This document shows, piece by piece, positions 19,415 to 30,900 of a DNA stretch of 64,000 bases. Source of the stretch: Andalucia godoyi (Eukaryota; Discoba; Jakobea; Jakobida; Andaluciidae); NCBI GenBank assembly GCA_009859145.1, contig VRVR01000004.1, positions 310,001 to 374,000 on the forward strand. Reading direction: 5' to 3'. A program made the translations under genes and the position numbers. Under the pieces are notes generated by a model. It was not told the origin of the DNA. It was given only the letters and a program-made list of their open reading frames with translations, and searched no databases. Position 1 is the first letter of the stretch. Each line of letters starts with the position of its first letter.

Positions 19415-19858
19415 TTAGAAACCGACAACGACGACGAAATCGAGGACGACCACCACAGCAGCAATCACGCCGACAATGTCAACAATGAACGTCTGTTGAA
19501 CAAAAAATGAAAGGATAAAAAGATTGCAAAAAGAAAGCGCGGTAGAAGAACGGCAGAGGAAAGGTGAGAAACCGTACCCATAACGAACAGATTGCGGTAT
19601 ACGATTCTTGCATTTGCTTGGTTCGACTGATATTGAGCAACAACCGCTGGACTTCTGAATCCAGCTGCGAAACAGCCATTTCCAAATCTGTAATCATCAA
19701 ACGTTCCCCATTTTCCCAAAAAAATGATCAAAGATGATAATAACAACGTCGAATAGACGATATTAGTATTTCATCCACTGGACACACATACAAGCTTTGC
19801 TATTGTTGTGGGGAAGCTTCGGAATGTTCTCAAGTTACATACCGTGAAATGAATTCAT
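19415..19858 (-). CDS. Tail-anchored microprotein, 67 aa, three exons
   Basis: Reconstructed from three exons on the minus strand: 19858-19843 (16 nt), 19687-19578 (110 nt) and 19492-19415 (78 nt). Intron 1 is 155 nt (GTATGT ... TTACAG) and intron 2 is 85 nt (GTACGG ... CAACAG). Both joins keep frame and an in-frame stop precedes the ATG. The product starts MNSFHDLEMAVSQLDSEV and continues as a heptad-like helix (residues 6-42) ending AICSLW. It then has a continuous hydrophobic C-terminal segment TFIVDIVGVIAAVVVVLDFV with only five residues after it. This coiled coil plus C-terminal anchor is the layout of tail-anchored proteins such as small SNARE-like or tether subunits. No family recognised. 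It lies downstream of RPC2 on the same strand. Confidence 0.55.
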
Positions 19859-20247
19859 ATACGACGTTCTCTCTGTATCTTTCCTTTTTGCGGTTTCTGC
19901 TGATTATGGTAACGACGATGGAAGCTCACTGTGCTTTCATATGTTGGAATGCACGGGTGCTTATCTTCCTTGTGTTTGAGAGTGGCACTAAAACCTGCAA
20001 GTGAAAATGTTCGCTAACCAGGTCATTTCACCCGCCCCTTTCGTTTTGATTGCTTCCCAACCACCCTAGTATCAAATGCTGAATAATTTAATGCTGAAAG
20101 CTTGAAAAAGTTATAAAATAAAAAGAAAAAACGAGCAGCAGGTGAAATACAATATGGCTTTTTTAAATTTACGAGTTTGCTGATTCCGAGGAAACCAGGC
20201 AAAATTCGACAAGTTTGCATTTTGCGTCCCTCCCTTTCTGTGTTCTT
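19859..20247. other. Spacer between RPC2 stop and the 19858 start
   Basis: 389 bp, AT-rich, holding the RPC2 3' UTR and upstream sequence of the microprotein gene. No coding signal. Confidence 0.5.
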
Positions 20248-23200
20248 TCAAGACTCTTCCAATTTCAATCTGGGAATGATGTTCATGCTCTGCAGCTCCT
20301 GGAACAGCAATTTGCAAGCATACGGAATCCGGACTGCAGTGACCTTTTGACCGGTTCTGCAGTATTGGCACCACTTCTCGGTCTGCAAGAGTCCGCATTC
20401 TAAACAAACATGCACGGTGAAAACATCTGATGAGATCATCAATCGCTCGTTGAGCAGCATGGCTGCACCATAGCCAATCAGGCAATCTCTTTCCATTTCG
20501 CCTAGACGAAGACCGCCTTCGCGGGAGCGTCCTTCCGTGGGTTGCCGCGTCAGCACCGCTCGAGGGCCTCGGGCTCGTGCATGCATCTTGTCCATGACCA
20601 TGTGCTTGAGCTTCTGGTAGTACACAGGCCCGGTAAAGACATACGCACGCAACACTTCACCAGTAATGCCCGAGTACAGCATGTCTTTTCCATCGTATGC
20701 ATAGCCATAAGAAACAAGAGCACGAGACAAGTCCGCCACCTTATCCCCAGCAAACGCTGTGCAGTCGGCAAACATGCCATGTAAGACACCTGCTTTGCCT
20801 GCCAGTAACTCAATCATCTTACCAACAGTCATTCGAGAAGGAAACCCGTGCGGATTCATAATAATATCCGGACGAACACCAATGTCCGAAAACGGCACAT
20901 CTCGTTCGTCCACAATCAGACCACAGACGCCCTTTTGGCCGTGACGAGACGAGAACTTGTCTCCGATTTCCGGCCTGCGCGTCTGGCGCATCATCACCTT
21001 GACAGAGATTGCACTCTCCTCGTGGGAAGAAGTAATAATGACCCGATCAACAACAGCAGGAGCTGCGCCTTTGTATGTCATCGAGGCAGATCGATAGGAC
21101 AACGTCGGTTGCGGCTGCTGCTCCGGACCCCCCAGTGGTGCAGATTGCTGTTCTGGAACCTGCTTGTTCACGTACACTTGGCCCGGAGAAACTATCGACG
21201 ACGGAGCGGCAATACCATCAGAATCAAGCGATTCAAATTTCCACGGGACGGCACCGTTTTCCACTGGGGGAGGGGCTAAGCGGTCCGAGGTGTTGTTGGG
21301 ATACCTCTTAATTTGCGCAGCGTATTTCCTCAGAACAATGCATCTTCCAAACCCTCTGTCGAGAGACGCACGATTGATAACCAGCGCATCCTCAATGTCG
21401 TACCCGGAATACGACATGACGCAAATCGACGCATTTTGTCCTCCAGGAATCTGCGTAAATCCAATCATGTCGATCGTTCTCGTCTTCGCCAACGGACGCT
21501 GAGGATATGCTAGCAGATACAGCAGCGTGTCGGCGCGCACGTGCTGATTGGTCGCGATGGCGCCCATAGCCTGCTTACCCATGGCACATTGGTATGTGTT
21601 TCGAGGAGATTGGTTGTGATGCGGATACGGGATCAGACCAGCAACGACGCCTAGAATGGACATTGGGTCAATTTCCACGTGGGTGGTCTCTCCCACAACC
21701 ACCGACGAATAATCCAAAGATATCCTGCAATTGTTCTCCTCGGGAACATCGATAAACTCTACAAGCCCTTTGATCAGGAAGTCATTCCAACTCAGCAGGC
21801 CCATTTGCAACTGATCGACAGTCTCCTGAGAAACCGCTGGCCGACCCGTCAGCGCATCCACAATGATCAACGGCCTGCAAACGCGACCCGAATCGCACGA
21901 CAGATAGACTGCGCGTTGTTCTGTGTGAAAAAACACGGAAAGGTATTCTGAAACACGGCGAGCTCTTCTGAGAGCCCGCATAGCGGTGACGAACGCATCT
22001 GGCTGGCGATGGACACCGAGTACGAGACCATTCAAAAAGACAAGACACGCATGGTGCTCGTGCAGCTCCGCACCAGACAGCCCGTAAATATCTTCCACTC
22101 CGAGGGCGTACGACATGGATCGAACGGGAGTTTCGTCATCATCATTGGTTACGTGGCAGAGCAAGGACAAGTTCTTCACCAAACCGCAGGACTCTCCTTC
22201 AGGGGTGTCGGATGGACACAGCATGCCCCACTGGGACGGCTGCAACGCTCGAGGACCCGAGACCTTCCGCGTCTTTTCAAACTGTGACGTAATTCTTGTC
22301 ATCATTCCCACAGCAGCAATGTAGGAAAGACGAGAAAGAACCTGCGTGACCCCTGCTCGCTCCATCTTGAATCGCTTCAAGTGCCAGTTTCCGGTAGAAA
22401 TCGCATGAATGAATCCATTTGTGATCGTATCTGCGCGGATCATATTCGCGACATCAAACTGTGCCGCTCGATTGGGCTTCGACAGCGTTTGATCTGCAAT
22501 CTTCTGAATGTCTCCATTGAATTTCTTGAAAAGGTCTTCAAACAGCAAGGACAGCAGTTGGCCCGCCAGTTCCAGTCTCTTGTTTCCGTAGTAATCTCGG
22601 TCATCCATGGCCTCTGGATCCCTTACGGCCGCCAAGAGGCGCCTGACCATAAGCGCCAAGTACACAACCTTGTGGCGGAAGTTAAACTTTTCAACTGGTA
22701 CATGGCAGATAATGACCTGTGCAAGCAATTCCCGGGCATCATCACACTTTTGGTTGACGATGCTATTCTGCTGGCCAGGACGCGCCATAATCCTTCTCGG
22801 CGCCTTCATAGCATCGGAGATGTACAGCAAGGCCTGCTGTTGCGAGAACACGCGTCCTCGAGCGCTCTCCTCAATCGACGGTGCCATCGCTTCCACAAAG
22901 AACACATCCGTGTTGCCTCCCACCAGCTGCACAATCTCCTGATCCGATTCGACACCCATTGCTTTGAAGGCAATCACAACAGGGACATCATCATTCAGCG
23001 AGTTGTGGCGAAGATACAATCGGTCGTTCTTGATCACCACGGAGGTTCGAGATTTTCTTTCGTGCGTGGAAGACGTAACAGTTGCCATGAGCCCCGAAGC
23101 GCCCATTGTCGATGCGGTGGTGGGGCTAGCCTTGGAATCTTGCTCAACAAGAATACGATTCTTTGACAGTTGTTCCTGAATTAAGATAACCTTTTCGACT

Positions 23201-23877
23201 CCTTTGATAATAAAGTATCCCCCCGGGTCCAACGGACACTCTCCCATCTTTTCAAGCTGGTCGTTCGTTTGATTGAACAGAACGCATCTCGATGATCTCA
23301 ACATAATGGGAAGACGCCCAATCAGAACGCCCTTGCGCAGCACAAGCTGTTTTCCTCGAGTGTACTCCATGTCAACGCGGATCGGAGCTGAATATGAAAG
23401 GTCACGCAATCTGCATTCCTGCGGAGTCACAACATGCGATGCGTACTCTTCTTCCACAGTAGGCTTGTCTACATAAATATTCTTGTATCGTAAAAACCAA
23501 TGAGGATCCGTCTCACACGTAACCTTTTGATTCGCAGCCAAAATCGCCTTCAAATCACGCTCCACAAAGTAATTAAACGATTCCACATGCTGCCGAACAA
23601 GACCGCGCGCTTGCAGAAAAGCAGGAATAAGCTTCCATTTTTCCTGTACATCCACAACCAAACACAATTTCAAACAATTAGCAAAAAAATAAATAAAATG
23701 CAATCATCGGCAGCAACAAGCCAAATGAATAAATCAATAAATATATGACAATGAAGCTACTATACATACCGAAATCTCCTTGATTGGCTTTGAAAAGTCA
23801 TCGTCTGTTTGTTGTCGCCCAGACGAAAATGTTGGAGTGCAATCTTCCACAATCGAGCGAAACTGTGTAGAAGTCAT
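20248..23877 (-). CDS. POLR3B: RNA polymerase III second-largest subunit (RPC2)
   Basis: The catalytic half-site subunit of Pol III, which transcribes tRNA and 5S RNA genes in the nucleus. Exon 1 (23877-23770, 36 codons, [13 protein letters not shown]...IKEIS) joins exon 2 (23643-20248) across a 126-nt intron (GTATGT ... TGTACAG, phase 0), giving 1167 residues; animal RPC2 is about 1133. Pol III rather than Pol I or II is shown by [46 protein letters not shown] and the fork region [22 protein letters not shown] (here [20 protein letters not shown]). Further Pol III-like features are the hybrid-binding [20 protein letters not shown] and the C-terminal zinc finger with CLECGLL and WCQYC. About 20 extra residues sit after the IRILVEQD region. 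Identity certain. Confidence 0.98.
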
Positions 23878-24533
23878 CCAATTTAGTTAGTTTATTAAAA
23901 TCAACAACAACAACAACAGCAACAACAACGACAACAGAAAACCAAAAGCAGATGCGCCCTTTCCCCTCCGAACTCTATGTGAATGATAACAATGCAGAAA
24001 ACCCCTCCAAAAACCAAAAATAATAGTAATGATAAATGAAAATGAAATAAAACTTGAAAAGTCAAGAAACGAAAGAAGGAACCGAAGAAGAAAAAGAAAA
24101 ATACAACAGAAGGCACTGTTGTTCTTGCCCTTTGCATCGCTGCGAATGTGAAATGCAAAGAGCGCAAAACAAATGGAGCAGGAATAAAGCATCAATTGAG
24201 CCCTTTTTTATTGCAAATGTGAAAAAAAAAAATCGAACGCACACTTGAGTCATTTTCGGAGCATCAGAAAGCTGGAAGAGAGACGACAGGTTTTTTTGTC
24301 TGCCTTTTCCTTCATTTCCTTCATTTGTTTTCTTCTTCTTCACTTTGTATATTTTTCCCCTTGTCTCTTGGTTTCCCACAGCAAATTCTCCTTGGACTGC
24401 GTTTTCAGTTGTTTGGAGGCGGGTGAGAGGGACTGTAGAGCGTGTACGAAAAAGAGGGGGCAAAAAAACCAAAAAAAAAAAAAAGAAAAAAAAAAGTAGG
24501 GGAAGAGGGTAAAAAGAAAAGCAAAACACACAA
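23878..24533. other. Divergent intergenic region, RPC2 / 24534 gene
   Basis: 656 bp. Purine-rich stretches at 24050-24110 and poly-A/poly-T runs at 24220-24240 and 24465-24500. Several short hydrophobic open frames result from poly-pyrimidine content and are not credible genes. No recognisable regulatory site. Confidence 0.45.
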
Positions 24534-26144
24534 ATGGTTGAAACCGTCCGTCCTTGGTATCTCTCGGTTGTCATTCCTCTATTTCTTGCGTGTTTTCACT
24601 TGATTGTTCTTTACTGTTATGCACATGTCCAATCGACGAATTCCGCGTTTACGAGCTTGTTTGGAGCGACGAGCGGAAGCGAGTCTTCTCAATCCGCGTT
24701 CAACTTTTCCAATTTGGTGCACTACTCCATCTATCCAAACTTGATGTTCTGGACCGTGTCGTTAAGCTTCCTGACTGCGTTTGGTGGACTGCCGTTCTCG
24801 GCATTTGCAGTTGCTGAATATTGTGTGGAGGCGATTTCGTCGTCAGTGTTGCTGATTGCAATGGAAGCTCTTTCGCGGTGCAATGTCACTGTGTCTTCGA
24901 GCGCGGGTCCTGTGCGATGCTCGGTGGTCATGCTGAAATGGTTTGGAATGGACCCAAATGCTTCGCTGGACATTGCAGAGTCGTCCATTCCTTTCGTTAA
25001 GACGAACATGCTATTGCACGGAATTTCAAAGTCTGGCGAGAAAACGGATCTTCATCGCAGATTGTTCATCATGGCCGAGTTTACGATTTTCTGTGCATTC
25101 TTCATGTACATTATGCTCAATTGCTCCAGAACTATCCAGACGATCAAGAAATTGCTGGTGATTCCTGGCTCCGGATTCCAAAAGTACTTCGTGGATTGTC
25201 GAGCGGTTACTCTCAGAAGACGGTTGTTTCTGGATGCATTGATTGGGTGGATTGTGCATTCCATTGTTTCCACTGTCTCTTCCCAGTATCTCATATCCTC
25301 CGTCGATTTTTACGATTCGTCCGGCGAGCCATTCTACAAGATTTTCGGAGGGAGGTTCCTTTCGATCTACAACTTTTCGCGATTCGGCGTTATTTCATTT
25401 TGCCTTGCAACCTTTGCCAAACAACCCCTTGTGTTGCTGATAGGATTTCTTTGTCTCTTTGGAGGTTTTATGGTGGGCCTGCTCGCTTGCATCTCCGGTT
25501 TGCTATGGGCGACAGTTGTGCGTCCCAAAGACGGTCCGTTGTTTTTCATCATTCGTTACCTCCTGTTGAACGGGCGCGCGGAGGATAGCTGGTTTGGTGA
25601 AGTTCTATCCGATGCTTCCAAAATAGAGCATGTTCCTGACACCGACATTTCTGCACTGCTCCATGCGCTTTCGCAGAGTGCACTTCCCTGGATTGCAGTG
25701 CTACTGCTTGCTTCTGCTTGCGGTGCGGTATTCATTCTGTACTTTTCAACTCGTCATTTTATGACTCTGATGGGTTGTTTGTCTCGATTCAAGCACGTTC
25801 GTGTGCCGTTCCTCCCGGGCCCTCCTCCTATTGAATTTACTAACCTGGAGGATGTGTTTGTGGTGAAGTTGTATCGGGTGCCAAATTTGGATTGTTTGCC
25901 AGACGATGTCCATTTCGTTATGCAGGCCTCTCTTCCTCACGTCCGCTCTCATGAAGATTTTCGGAATCGCATTGCTTTGATGATGCCGACGTCTCTGAAA
26001 GGCAGTAGTTTTGTGATTTCCTACCTAAATCAAGATTATGGAATGCAAATGCAAGTGTCTGAGTCGAGTAGTCTGGACAGTTGCGCTGCCAGTGGAGATG
26101 GCGAATTTTCTGTTTATGTTTTGCCAGCGCCGAGTGTTCGCTGA
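24534..26144 (+). CDS. Polytopic membrane protein, unknown family (536 aa)
   Basis: 536 residues starting MVETVRPWYLSVVIPLF, where the first hydrophobic segment (about 9-31) can act as a signal anchor. Further membrane spans are visible near 70-95, 180-197, 235-255, 285-335 (two adjacent spans around FAKQPLVLLIGFLCLFGGFMVGLLA, split by a glycine pair) and 380-405, so about seven in all. The loop between spans 2 and 3 is rich in Ser/Cys/Asn (NVTVSSSAGPVRCS) and has N-glycosylation sequons, suggesting a lumenal side. The C-terminal 110 residues are soluble and strand-rich. No family recognised; single exon. Confidence 0.6.
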   Translation: MVETVRPWYLSVVIPLFLACFHLIVLYCYAHVQSTNSAFTSLFGATSGSESSQSAFNFSNLVHYSIYPNLMFWTVSLSFLTAFGGLPFSAFAVAEYCVEAISSSVLLIAMEALSRCNVTVSSSAGPVRCSVVMLKWFGMDPNASLDIAESSIPFVKTNMLLHGISKSGEKTDLHRRLFIMAEFTIFCAFFMYIMLNCSRTIQTIKKLLVIPGSGFQKYFVDCRAVTLRRRLFLDALIGWIVHSIVSTVSSQYLISSVDFYDSSGEPFYKIFGGRFLSIYNFSRFGVISFCLATFAKQPLVLLIGFLCLFGGFMVGLLACISGLLWATVVRPKDGPLFFIIRYLLLNGRAEDSWFGEVLSDASKIEHVPDTDISALLHALSQSALPWIAVLLLASACGAVFILYFSTRHFMTLMGCLSRFKHVRVPFLPGPPPIEFTNLEDVFVVKLYRVPNLDCLPDDVHFVMQASLPHVRSHEDFRNRIALMMPTSLKGSSFVISYLNQDYGMQMQVSESSSLDSCAASGDGEFSVYVLPAPSVR

Positions 26145-26311
26145 ACATTTTGCTGCAGCTCGCCCTCCCGTTGGTTGCCAGTTGTCCAGCTGCACGGTGG
26201 GTTTGGATGCCGCACGTGGGAGCTTTCTCTGCCTCTGGCGACTGCCGAGCTCTGGTTGTAGAGGCGCGGGATTTGGTGGTGGTGGTGGTGGTGGGAAGGA
26301 GGATCTGAAGT

Positions 26312-27581
26312 TTACTTTTTCGATTGTTTCGTGTGTCCCAGGATCTCCATGAACGACCCAAAAGCCTTGACCACTTCTGGGTCATTTTGGTACTTTGCAA
26401 ACGCCTTGGGATCCAATGCAATTTCATTCACAGCACGAACAATCTTCTCGTTGTTGAACATTCCACGCATGGAGGGATCTGTCGCAACGCGTTCCATGAG
26501 TTCGGCTGTCATCCAGTCTGGATTTTTTGAAGTTGCTGGTTTTGCTTGCGGATTCTTCGGCTTCACTTCCTCTACCGGCGGCTCTGGCTTCTTGGCGTTG
26601 TCTGTAGACTTTGGAGACAAGAACTTCATTTGCTCCGCCACCTCCTCGTCGTTGTCGAGGTTCTGGGCCTTTTCAAAGTCTGCAAGAGCCTTCTTCCGCA
26701 ATTCGTCTGTCTTATGCTGCTTGAACATGTCAGCGAACACCTTTCCTCGAATCTTGAATGCTGCTGCGGAGGCATCTGGAGAAATCTCGATTGCTGTGTT
26801 GCATGCTGCCACCGCATCGTCCTTCTTTCCCAGCACCTCCAAACACCCAGCAAGCTTTGCCCAAACCAATGCGCTGTTCGGATTGGCTTCGACCGCTTCG
26901 ACAAAGAGTTTCAGCGCACCCGTCAAGTCTCCCGAGTTCTGAGCTCTGACCCCTTTCGATTTCAATTCTTGTGCACGCTCTCTGTTCTCCTCCGTCACTG
27001 CCCCAGCCTTGCCGTCCTTTATTGCTTTTTGACACAAGGTGGCCCGGGACATAGCGTCTCCCACGACATCTTCCTTTTTGGGCAGTGCATCGGCAGTTGA
27101 GATTTTTGCTTGCGATGCGGTTTGTTGTGGTGATTGTTGTTGTTGCTGCTGTTGTTTTGAAGGACCGGCCGTCTTGGTTTTCGAAAATTCCGCAATGTCA
27201 ACTTCTTCCAATGGAGGCAAGTCGTCGTCCCCATCCTCTTCATTGGTTTGTTTGTTTGGGAGTGGCGGAATGATGAAGTTCCCTGCTTGAGCGTCTTCTA
27301 GTAGCACGCGAAGAGCAGAGAATGTAGGATCGTTCAATAAGCCCGGAGACGATCGGATGGACTGAGATATATTGTCAAACCAACTCAATCATAATAACGC
27401 CAAATAGAAACATTATTATCAGTATCAATGCGAATGAGAATGAGATTAAACAATGACAAATGATAGCAAAGAAGCGAATTAATGAACGTGTGTTCAACCC
27501 ACCCAAAATATTACCAACACCAATTAGTTAACATACTTGAATGATCGTCTTTAGATCGTTTGCACTGCTCTCTGTTGCCAT
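26312..27581 (-). CDS. ST13: Hsc70-interacting protein (Hip/ST13)
   Basis: A cytosolic Hsp70 co-chaperone that slows nucleotide exchange and stabilises Hsp70-ADP-client complexes. Exon 1 (27581-27537, MATESSANDLKTIIQ) joins exon 2 (27361-26312) across a 175-nt intron (GTATGT ... ATCTCAG, phase 0), giving 364 residues. The order is an N-terminal dimerisation-like helix pair, an acidic linker with a poly-Gln run near residue 70, and three TPRs at about 125-235 (AQNSGDLTGALKLFVEAVEANP begins the first). A charged helix follows, then a C-terminal DP/STI1 domain (about 290-355: NPDWMTAELMERVATDPSMRG ... DPEVVKAFGSFMEILG). The GGMP repeats of animal Hip are missing. The intron call is supported by the absence of any ATG in the extended exon-2 frame. 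Confidence 0.85.
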
Positions 27582-27992
27582 GTCTGATTTTGGGTTTTCC
27601 ATAAAACCGTGTTCTTTTGCGAAACACCGATACCAAAAGCTGTGCGAGTGGGTGTGTCCGACAGGTTTGATACCTCTGGAAAGTGAAAACCAGGAACAAC
27701 GAAAACCGTGGCAGCATCGACGAGCGATTACGACAGACGGAACGAAAACAATCGAGCTGCTGTAGACTGCACCCAGCACCACCCACCACCCATCATGCTT
27801 TTGTTGTGGGAATCATGAAATTGCTGACGCTGTCTCTCTCCGTTTCACCTCATTGCTCTCTCCCGTCTCTCTTGGAAGCCCTGCCTTTTATTATATAATT
27901 ATAATAATTATAACCATTATTATTTGTTTGTTTCATTGTTGAAAAACCTCCGATTCCGCCCGCTTTGTCTTCTTTCAACTGTATGTAAATAG
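27582..27992. other. Divergent intergenic region, Hip / ARM-like gene
   Basis: 411 bp with AT-rich stretch 27890-27925 (TTATATAATTATAATAATTA), about 70-100 bp upstream of the plus-strand start, the best candidate for core promoter sequence. No gene. Confidence 0.4.
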
Positions 27993-30900
27993 ATGTGGCA
28001 GTCAAAGTACTTTTTTCGTTCTCCTTCGACGGATAGCGCCAATGGAAGCAGCAGCGGTCGAGTGGAGAGTTCGACGATGAAACGTGTTTCTGTGTCCGTT
28101 CCACATGCATCGAACAGCATTATTCCGCCGTCGCTTGCAGCGTCGTCCACACTCAGCACTTGCAATTTCAATCTTTCGTTTCCGTATGGGCCATTCAGAA
28201 GGATAGCTTCGGATAGCGTCCCGTTTCCCGGATCTTGGGTTCCGCCGCCGAATTCCGCGCCATACACATCCAACCACCGATATTTTCCAACAGTGCTTCG
28301 AAGACCGTGCGCAAGTGGAGTTTGTGCCCGCATTCGGCTGTGCCAGCAGGAAGAAGATATTCTGAAATTTCTCGCTTCTCGGAGGAAATCTCGGCTTGCC
28401 GGAGAAGAATCCCACGTCGTGGATGACTTTTCTGGATATGACGACAACGTGCTGTGCGACGATGATTTGGGATTTTATGCATATGATGACTCTGCAAAGC
28501 TTCCTGGTGAGGAATTGTTCGTGAAATTGTCAGCAACTGGCAAACTCAGAGACGAGTCCTCGTCAGTCGGCGGAGAGACTTCTGCATCCGACGAGTCAGA
28601 CAGTCAGTCATCGTCTGGAGATCTCACGGATCAAGAGTATGTCAAGGAAGGCAACGAATCGTCACCAACAAGTGGCAAAACAGCTCGGACGGACGTTGTT
28701 GATGCTGATGCGCTGGACCGAGCGGCGCAATCTGAAGCGGCATTGCAGGTCGAGGTTGGAGATGCAGATTCAGACGCAAAGCCAAATGTAGAGGAGGAAG
28801 AATCTGTCGGTGCACTGGGATCCAGAATCTCAGATTCGGAGCTCTATGAAGAGATCATCCGGGAAAAGATGGAGACAATATCCAGAGAGTATTTTAATAC
28901 AATTTGTTCGGATTTCCCGGCAATTCGACCCGAACAAGAGCAGGTGTTCAAAGGACTGTTGTACGATGTGTCCTACCTGCTTATTGTTCTCGGAGGAGAG
29001 AACCCTTCTTCCTCGCAAAATATGCAGCTGTACACGAAGTCTTTGCGTGCATTGTCTCAAATAGCGACCCAGCCGAAACTTCTTCAACGCATTCTTCAGC
29101 GTGCACCAGAGTTTCTAATGGCCGTGCTGCGGATCTTGACAAATGTCTCCGGTTCGATGAAGACATTCTTGTTTGATGAAGTTGAGCGTGAAGCCGTGCT
29201 CAGCGCATTTACTGTCTTGTGCCAATCTGCACGGTATTTACAGAATTTGTCGTATGGAAAGTCAGACACAGCCAGTTTGTTGAGTCCCCTTGGATCTCCA
29301 ACATTTGAAGTACATTCACCAAAGAGTGTGCTGGGAAAGGATATGCTGGGTGAGAATTCAAGCGATTCGAAGGACACGTTAGAGCATTATGGCCAATCTG
29401 TTGAGACGCTTCACTACACCGTTCCTGCGGTTATGGCATTCCTGGACGGAGCATGGAGTGTCTCCAGTGTTGTTCGAGATCACTCGCATGTCTTCTGCAA
29501 TGCCTTCAAGTTTCTGACTTCTATTTGCAAATCACATATCGTTTTTGAGGACAAAGTTGACGCAAAACAGTGTTTAAGATCCTTTGGGATTGTTCCTTGC
29601 ACATTGCGGTACATCCTCGCGGCAGCGTTCATTCCTTTACGGAAAGAAGCACTGCTCCTTCTGGTTGCTTTCGGCGATTCGTCGATCGCCACCGAGTATC
29701 AGGTGGCGATTCTCGCAGATGACCCAAAGCTCGGAAGCGATCTCCTTGCGGATATAAGAATCATATTGGATGGTTTTTTGAACTTTGTTGAAGATGAGGA
29801 TCGACGCCTGCTCTTCATCGAAGTTCTTCGTCTTGTCGCAATACTGGCGCGTCATCCGCAGAATCGCAGACGGGTATTTGAAGCAGACATGTTTCCTCCT
29901 TTGTTCCGCATCGTTGATCATTTCCACAAGAACACTCTTCGAGTCGGCAATGCATTCGTCCACGTGCAGGTGCAACGGATGGCGATGGAGATCATGGGGT
30001 TCTGGTTTCCACTTGATGTAGACAAGTCAGACGCCAAAACAACTTCTCTCCTCGCGTCCCCATCATCCGATCCCGCAAAGGCATACGTGACGTCCTTGCT
30101 GAATCTGTTCTTCAAGGAAGCTCTTCCTGTGCTGCTGCTTGTTCTGGATAGCTGCCCGGACCGTTATGTCCGCAAGGCAGCATCCTTTGCGCTGGCGCAT
30201 TTGTCGGAACACAAGGCAACGCACTCGTGCATTTTGGAGAAGTCGCTGTTGCCTGCTCAAGAATCAATCATCGATCAGGATGGGCATCTGTCATTTACTC
30301 TAAAAAAGAGACCGATTCTCACACTGTGCGATGCAGGAGATTTCTCCGCGCTCGTTGTGGTTGCAAATCTGTGCGAGAATGCTGACTTGTTTCGGAAACT
30401 CCGCTCGTCCAAGGATGCCTTGGCCATTCCGTTGGTGTCAATGATCGCGCAAACACTAACTTCGTGTGTTTTGAAGTTCGGGAATGTCGGGTTCTTTCCG
30501 CAAGTTGCCTCTACTGCACTGGCTCATCTTTCTGCCATGGAGGTTCCGCACGACAGAGAACTCTTGTCCGCTGACGATGCACTGGGCGTGTTTGTCGCTG
30601 ACGGGGACACCGCTTTGCCCGACACACGAGTGTTCGATGGGGAGGAAGTTCGTGCTGTCATTGCGTCCTTTTCAAACTTTATTGGGTACATTGTTCGAAC
30701 ATTAGCATCCTACTTGTCGGATGGGTCTGCGTCATCTGGAGAAAAGACAGATTCGTCTCCTTTGATTCCACGCAACTTGTCGTTGCTGCTTGTTGCGTTT
30801 TGTTCAAGCAAAGCCGGTCGCCTGAAACTGCAACCAGAGCCTGTTTTCCCCCTGCTCTTGAAGGCCATCCAAATTGCAAACAAGCGAGGTTTTACTGCGA

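Noticed and set aside
23887-24574. Hydrophobic Phe/Leu-rich minus-strand frames
   Set aside because: Products of A-rich (T-rich on minus) spacer sequence; no Met-rich start context and no family pattern.
24534-26144. Assignment of the polytopic protein to the TM9/EMP70 family
   Set aside because: Number and spacing of spans and absence of the family's conserved C-terminal block do not fit.
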